A stretch of DNA of 9,557 nt from Campylobacterales bacterium (GTDB lineage: Bacteria; Campylobacterota; Campylobacteria; Campylobacterales; Hydrogenimonadaceae). The notes under the pieces are model-generated. The model ran no database searches and had not been told where the DNA came from. It worked only from the letters and a program-made list of their open reading frames with translations. The stretch is from assembly GCA_026986055.1 (NCBI GenBank), contig JALSPH010000190.1, positions 1 to 9,557 on the forward strand. The letters are read 5' to 3'. Shown one piece after another: positions 6,004 to 9,557 of the stretch. The position numbers and the translations under genes are program-made. Numbering within the stretch: position 1 is the stretch's first letter; the number at the start of each line of letters is the position of its first letter.

Positions 6004-7293
6004 TTGATAGGTAAAATAGAAAAAATCTTCGAAACGATCACGAAAATTCCGCACTGTAGCGAGGAGACAACCAGGCTCAAAGAGCATATCAAAGATTTTG
6101 CGAAAAAGTGTGGATATAGAGTTATGGAAGATGAGGCAGGAAACGTGATGGCGTATGGCTCAAAGAGCAGAGTTACGCTGCAGGCTCACTACGATATGGT
6201 CTGCATAGGCAGAGCCCCGAAAATCGAGACGGTTGTCGAAGATGGCTGGATGAGTGCCAAAGAGAGCTCACTCGGTGCCGACAACGGAATAGGAGTGGCG
6301 ATCATGCTGCATATGATGGAAGAGGGAGTCGATGCGGACTATCTTTTTACCAACGACGAAGAGGTAGGGCTTGTCGGTGCTTCCAACCTGGAGCTTGAGA
6401 TAAGGACGCCATATCTTTTGAACCTCGATACTGAAGAGTACGGCAAAGTATATATAGGATGTGCCGGCGGAGAGGATATATACCTGAAAAAAATGGTCGA
6501 CTTTTTTACTCCCGATACTCCCGGAAAGCGCTACATGCTGAAAGCGACGGCTCCCGGCGGCCATTCGGGCGTAAATATTGCAGACCATTTACCGAATGCC
6601 ATCACGGAACTCGCTTCGGTTATCGTTCACAACAGCGCCATGGAGATAGCCTCTATCGGAGGCGGCGAGAGGATAAACGCCATTCCAAGAGGTGCGGAGG
6701 CGGTCGTCTGGCTGCCCGAAGGGTATGAGCCTGTCGTAAACAGCAGTTGCGTGAGTATAGAAGAGCTGGACAGACTCGATATCTCACTTATTAAAGATGG
6801 AAGAGTATTGGCCTCTGCGCTCTTTGGTTTCGCCCACGGTGTCAGGGATTGGAACGAAGAGTTGAACCTTCCACAAGCAAGCGTGAATCTTGCCGGAGTG
6901 GAGATGGAGGATGGAGCGGTCGAAATAGCACTCTCTGCCAGGGCTATGTCTAACGACGATCTTGAAAGAGTCGTCGAGCAGTCTTTAGCCGGTTGGACGG
7001 CTCTTGGTTACATCGGTAGGCGTGAGGGGAAGTATCCGGCATGGAAACCACAAACAAACGACTTTTCAAAAAAAGTTCTGGAGATTTACAAAGAGGTGGA
7101 GCAAAATGCCTCCTACGCAGCGATACACGCCGGGCTTGAGTGTGCGCTCTTTGCCGAAAGGTTTCCTTCGTTAGAGATTGCATCTATAGGGCCTACCATA
7201 CTCGACCCCCACTCCGACAGAGAGAGGGTAGATTTGAAAAGTGTAGAGAAAGTGGCATCTGTTGTAAAGAGGGTTGTACGGAGTTTATCGTAG
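6004..7293 (+). CDS. pepD: Xaa-His-type dipeptidase, M20C family (PepD-like)
   Basis: A 429-residue cytoplasmic metallopeptidase of the PepD (beta-alanyl-histidine dipeptidase, M20C) type. Expected binuclear zinc residues are visible: LQAHYDMV (His62, Asp64), SLGADNGIG (bridging Asp93), NDEEVGLVGA (Glu119 catalytic, Glu120 ligand), NLDTEEYGKVYIGCAGGED (Asp142), and C-terminal ILDPHSDRERV (His403). The block PGGHSGVNI belongs to the lid domain. These enzymes hydrolyse dipeptides with broad specificity and recycle peptide nitrogen. It is shorter than E. coli PepD (485 residues), mostly in the lid. I chose TTG 6004, because GGAG at 5994-5997 lies six bases upstream and homologous N-termini begin close to 'IFETITKIPHCS'. 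ATG 5971 would add eleven residues, has no ribosome site, and sits in the candidate promoter. Stand-alone gene, divergent from the lipoprotein-chemoreceptor pair. Confidence 0.88.
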   Translation: MIGKIEKIFETITKIPHCSEETTRLKEHIKDFAKKCGYRVMEDEAGNVMAYGSKSRVTLQAHYDMVCIGRAPKIETVVEDGWMSAKESSLGADNGIGVAIMLHMMEEGVDADYLFTNDEEVGLVGASNLELEIRTPYLLNLDTEEYGKVYIGCAGGEDIYLKKMVDFFTPDTPGKRYMLKATAPGGHSGVNIADHLPNAITELASVIVHNSAMEIASIGGGERINAIPRGAEAVVWLPEGYEPVVNSSCVSIEELDRLDISLIKDGRVLASALFGFAHGVRDWNEELNLPQASVNLAGVEMEDGAVEIALSARAMSNDDLERVVEQSLAGWTALGYIGRREGKYPAWKPQTNDFSKKVLEIYKEVEQNASYAAIHAGLECALFAERFPSLEIASIGPTILDPHSDRERVDLKSVEKVASVVKRVVRSLS

Positions 7294-7330
7294 TTTTAAA
7301 GTGACAGGTAGTATAATTGATTCAGTACTT

Positions 7331-7513
7331 TGAAAAATTACGAAACCTCACTCAGGCGAGATGAGATTTTTAGCGAAGCTAACGTTTGAAAACTACACTA
7401 AAAAGTGCGAACGCAAGCGCCCCTTCGGGGTTGAGCGCACTTTTTTCGCTAAGAGCGATCGTTTCGTTTTCAAACTAAAATCTCAAAGCCTTCGCTTGAT
7501 TTGTAATTTTTCA
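7331..7513. repeat. Nested palindromic element, copy 2
   Basis: A non-coding palindrome of 183 bases with several concentric arms. Outermost, TGAAAAATTAC (7331-7341) pairs with GTAATTTTTCA (7503-7513), eleven perfect bases. Next, GAGATTTTTAG (7363-7373) pairs with CTAAAATCTC (7475-7484), with one extra T. GTTTGAAAAC (7384-7393) pairs with GTTTTCAAAC (7466-7475). AAAAAGTGCG (7400-7409) pairs with CGCACTTTTT (7436-7445). The centre holds CCC-TTCG-GGG. A side hairpin CTCACTC-AGGC-GAG-A-TGAG (7347-7365) sits just inside the left arm, and an AAGC-CTTC-GCTT hairpin (7486-7497) sits inside the right. The 7294-7542 gap holds no credible gene. Confidence 0.75.
7400..7446 (+). terminator. Strong bidirectional terminator in the palindrome core
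   Basis: AAAAAGTGCG (7400-7409) and CGCACTTTTT (7436-7445) form a ten-base stem whose GC part is followed by six T on the plus strand. Five A before it give a matching T-run on the minus strand. The loop contains a C-TTCG-G tetraloop hairpin. It lies 107 bases after the dipeptidase stop and should end that transcript. Confidence 0.7.
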
Positions 7514-7542
7514 TAAAGTTCCATGAAAATAAGGAGAGTGTG

Positions 7543-8031
7543 ATGAGAGTCGGAGATATAGTTATAGTAAGCAATCTCGGTGAGATGAAAGTCTACAAAG
7601 CCGAACCGCGAGATTTGGAAGCGGAAGCGGGTCTCAAACCTAACAATGTCAAGCTCGATCTTGTCGATGCTAAAGATTATGTAGCAAGCCACTGGAAGGT
7701 TCAAGATATAGTGACCGACGAAGCGGGACAGTTCAAAGGCGGAAGCCAGGGGCGTGGAGAGTTTACCCAAGGAAGCATAGGCGAGAGGCACGAGCTTGAG
7801 AAGAGAGTCGAAGCCGATGTCATCAACGCTATCGTGGAGGATATAAACGCAGAGGTGGAGAGTCACAACCCTCCAAAGTGGTTTTTGGCACTGCCTGAAA
7901 CCATCTACGACAAAGTGGTCGAGAGGATCTCTCCGGCAGTTAGGGAGAAGCTATTTGTAGGGGTTAAGAAAGATTTGACAAAAGCCGACAAGAAAGATCT
8001 GCCTGAGCTTCTGAAAAAGAAGCTCGCTTAA
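7543..8031 (+). CDS. Host attachment family protein (baeRF12-like)
   Basis: A 162-residue soluble protein of the family usually annotated 'host attachment protein' (COG5622; related to bacterial archaeo-eukaryotic release factor family 12). The fit is in the overall pattern: an N-terminal strand (VGDIVIVSNLGEMKVYKAE); a Gly-rich segment after DIVTDEAGQFKGGSQGRG; H-E-x-E-K-R-V-E-A helix near 86; a middle strand WFLALPETIYDKVVERISP; and the tail VGVKKDLTKADKKDLPELLKKKL, like 'KDLTxLdpxeLxxxL' in relatives. The attachment name comes from one plant-associated system and is unlikely to hold in general; the fold resembles release factor eRF1 domains, and the true role is unknown. ATG 7543 is chosen over GTG 7540, because AAGGAG at 7531-7536 is six bases upstream. 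It has no signal peptide. It stands alone between the palindrome and a shared terminator with nth. Confidence 0.75.
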   Translation: MRVGDIVIVSNLGEMKVYKAEPRDLEAEAGLKPNNVKLDLVDAKDYVASHWKVQDIVTDEAGQFKGGSQGRGEFTQGSIGERHELEKRVEADVINAIVEDINAEVESHNPPKWFLALPETIYDKVVERISPAVREKLFVGVKKDLTKADKKDLPELLKKKLA

Positions 8032-8035
8032 AATA

Positions 8036-8055
8036 GGGCCTTCGGGCCCGTTTCA
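8036..8055. terminator. Shared terminator hairpin of convergent genes
   Basis: GGGCC-TTCG-GGCCC (8036-8049) lies between the stop of the attachment-family gene and the nth stop. On the plus strand a short GTTT follows; on the minus strand TATTTTAA follows. The stem is short but all GC with a stable tetraloop, so it can serve both strands, more weakly than a classic long T-run. Confidence 0.6.
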
Positions 8056-8700
8056 TCTCGCTTTGAAACTCTCTTTGCTTTTGCAAAGATCTCTCAAAAA
8101 ACACTCCGTATCACACTTCGGGTTTTTTGCAGTACATATATAGCGGCCAAAAAGCACCATCGCCTGATGCAGTCTATGCAGATCTGTTTTGAACTTTCTT
8201 ACAAGATCTTTCTCCGTTCCCTCCGCCGTTTTTGCGTCACTGAGACCTAGCCTGTGGGCTACACGGAAAACATGAGTATCTACGGCCATAAGGTTCGCCT
8301 TTGTAAACTCTATCATCACTACATGCGCCGTTTTTTGCCCCACTCCGGGAAGCTTCACCAGCTCCTTTTCATCCAAGGGAATCTCTCCGTCGTAGTTTTC
8401 CATGACCATATGAGCCATCTTTACCAGGTTTTTGGCTTTGTTGTTGAAGAAGGAGCAGGTTTTTATCAGCTCTTTGACCTCCTCAACATCGGCATTGGCC
8501 AGAGAGGGAATGTCGGGGTATTTTTTAAAAAGTGCGGGTGTTATCATATTTACCCTCTTGTCCGTACACTGTGCCGAGAGCATTACGGCTACTAGCAGTT
8601 CGTAAAGGTTTTTGTATTTAAGCTCCGTAGTGGAGTCGGGGTAGTGCTCCAAAAAACGCTTCCTGATCTCTTCTATCTCTCTTTTTGTTGCAAGTTTCAT
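8053..8700 (-). CDS. nth: Endonuclease III
   Basis: A 215-residue DNA glycosylase/AP lyase of base excision repair that removes oxidised pyrimidines. The helix-hairpin-helix LPGVGQKTA carries the catalytic Lys123, and [14 protein letters not shown] carries the catalytic Asp141. [17 protein letters not shown] (36-51) is the usual N-terminal block. The C-terminal cysteines 189, 196, 200 and 206 should hold the [4Fe-4S] cluster, but the spacing is C-X6-C-X3-C-X5-C. The canonical form is C-X6-C-X2-C-X5-C, so there is one extra residue (CDTEC). Length is normal for the family (E. coli 211). The start ATG at 8698-8700 has AGGA eight bases upstream. The gene is divergent from yebC and convergent with the attachment-family gene. 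Confidence 0.95.
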   Translation of the reverse strand: MKLATKREIEEIRKRFLEHYPDSTTELKYKNLYELLVAVMLSAQCTDKRVNMITPALFKKYPDIPSLANADVEEVKELIKTCSFFNNKAKNLVKMAHMVMENYDGEIPLDEKELVKLPGVGQKTAHVVMIEFTKANLMAVDTHVFRVAHRLGLSDAKTAEGTEKDLVRKFKTDLHRLHQAMVLFGRYICTAKNPKCDTECFLRDLCKSKESFKAR

Positions 8701-8732
8701 TCGTCGGTCCTAAGTTTTACGTTATGGTTTTA

Positions 8733-8761
8733 TCGAAATTATACCCGACAGTAGATATAAT
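8733..8761 (+). promoter_or_regulatory. yebC promoter
   Basis: TATAAT (8756-8761, six of six) lies 17 bases after TCGAAA (8733-8738, four of six). Transcription would start near 8768, giving a leader of about 25 bases that contains the ribosome binding site. A weak -35 is common in Campylobacterota. Confidence 0.65.
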
Positions 8762-8768
8762 ATGCCAA
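8738..8768 (-). promoter_or_regulatory. Candidate nth promoter
   Basis: On the minus strand TATAAT (8738-8743, perfect -10) is preceded by TTGGCA (8763-8768, five of six) with a long 19-base spacer. It overlaps the yebC promoter, so the two could compete for polymerase. The long spacer lowers confidence in the -35. Confidence 0.5.
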
Positions 8769-8792
8769 ATTTTTTTCGAGAGGAAAAAAGAG

Positions 8793-9506
8793 ATGGCCGG
8801 ACACAACAAATGGTCTAAAGTCAAACATATAAAAGCGAAAGAGGATGCCAAAAAGGGAAAACTCTTCACCAAAGCCGTAAGGGACATAACCACAGCGGCT
8901 AAAGCGGGTGGCGGCGACCCCGATACGAATGCCGCTTTGAGACTTGCCATAGAGAGAGCAAGGGCTGTTTCGATGCCTGCTGAGAATATTCAAAGGGCTA
9001 TCGACAAGGCTACCGGTAACCTCAAGGGGGTCAATTACGAAGAGATAACCTATGAAGGGTACGGGCCCGGAGGCGTCGCTATAATGGTCGAGACGATGAC
9101 CGACAACAAAAACAGAACCGTAGCCTCCGTTCGTCATGCATTCAGCAAAGCGGGCGGAAGTTTGGGGACAAGCGGCAGCGTTTCGTGGATGTTCGAAGAG
9201 AAGGGTGTCATAACCGTAGCAAGAGGCGAAAAAGATGAGGAAGTCATGGAAGCGGCTCTTGAAAACGGCGCCACCGACATAAAGGAGTTCGACGAAGTGC
9301 TGGTCATAGAGAGCGAACCTGCAGATTTTGACAACCTTCTGCAAGCCGTTGAGAAGACGGGGGTGGAGATTTTGGAGAGCTCGGTAGGGCTTGTGGCTAC
9401 CAACACCATAGATGTAGATGACGAAACGGCCGAAAAGGTGGAGAAACTCATAGAGACGCTCGAAGAGGATGACGATGTTCAGAACGTCTACCACAATATG
9501 GCGTGA
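8793..9506 (+). CDS. yebC: YebC/TACO1 family translation or regulatory protein
   Basis: A 237-residue cytoplasmic protein of the YebC/TACO1 family (E. coli 246). The signature N-terminus [20 protein letters not shown] is complete, followed by [20 protein letters not shown], the block [21 protein letters not shown], and [19 protein letters not shown] of the second domain. The third domain includes [19 protein letters not shown]. It ends with an acidic tail [14 protein letters not shown]. Family members were long annotated as DNA-binding regulators; later work on bacterial YebC and mitochondrial TACO1 points to a ribosome-associated role in translating difficult stretches such as polyproline. 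I favour the translation role but cannot tell from sequence. ATG 8793 is chosen because GAGAGGA lies about eight bases upstream and the N-terminus is exactly that of the family. The upstream TTG-type extension (from 8685) would cover the promoter. No clear terminator is seen in the 51 bases to the window end. Confidence 0.95.
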   Translation: MAGHNKWSKVKHIKAKEDAKKGKLFTKAVRDITTAAKAGGGDPDTNAALRLAIERARAVSMPAENIQRAIDKATGNLKGVNYEEITYEGYGPGGVAIMVETMTDNKNRTVASVRHAFSKAGGSLGTSGSVSWMFEEKGVITVARGEKDEEVMEAALENGATDIKEFDEVLVIESEPADFDNLLQAVEKTGVEILESSVGLVATNTIDVDDETAEKVEKLIETLEEDDDVQNVYHNMA

Positions 9507-9557
9507 TAAAATGGGCATTGATTAAATACTAAACTTAATTAAAGAGCGGCAGCAGAT

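Noticed and set aside
8739..9518. 259-codon open frame antisense to yebC
   Set aside because: It lies fully opposite a clear YebC coding sequence, resembles no family, and is a codon-bias shadow.
9507..9557. Terminator or new gene after yebC
   Set aside because: No stem with a T-run and only a four-codon ATG frame before the window ends.

Overview
The window looks like chromosomal DNA from a free-living member of the Campylobacterota (Epsilonproteobacteria), in the general neighbourhood of Sulfurovum, Hydrogenimonas or Nitratifractor. This is an inference from protein character (NIT-domain chemoreceptor, short nth, YebC, M20C dipeptidase), tight gene packing and mixed base composition. No ribosomal RNA gene or other decisive taxonomic marker is present. 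Most of the window is ordinary core or near-core sequence. I found no CRISPR array, intact transposase, tRNA or prophage gene.

Layout, left to right. (1) The 3' end of a cobalamin adenosyltransferase gene (cobO/btuR) overlaps a six-helix membrane protein that starts with TTG. A third translation start follows at once, but it now gives only eight codons, and the next ~100 bases have features of a small insertion or IS-end remnant. (2) On the minus strand is a toxin-antitoxin pair (BrnT-like toxin, then CopG/ribbon-helix-helix antitoxin). It has a near-consensus sigma-70 promoter with a palindrome inside it. (3) An AT-rich nested palindrome (about 150 bp) separates this pair from an exported YyaL/SPATA20-type thioredoxin-domain protein. 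(4) Convergent to that gene, on the minus strand, a small lipoprotein gene is translationally coupled to a NIT-HAMP chemoreceptor. (5) On the plus strand lies a PepD-type (M20C) dipeptidase, then a second, larger nested palindrome (about 180 bp) containing a strong terminator, then a 'host attachment' (baeRF12-like) protein. (6) Convergent to it is endonuclease III (nth), which is divergent from yebC. The two share a 92-bp intergenic region with interlocking promoters.

The most unusual non-coding feature is the pair of nested palindromes at 1523-1674 and 7331-7513. They share an outer inverted repeat (TGAAAAATTRC-like) and, just inside it, a related small hairpin, so they look like two diverged copies of one dispersed palindromic element. 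In both cases the element sits immediately upstream of a plus-strand gene. Other points worth checking are the candidate small insertion at 711-832, an atypical Cys spacing in the iron-sulfur loop of Nth, and the lipoprotein-chemoreceptor coupling. I do not see a clearly new multi-gene defence or metabolic system here.
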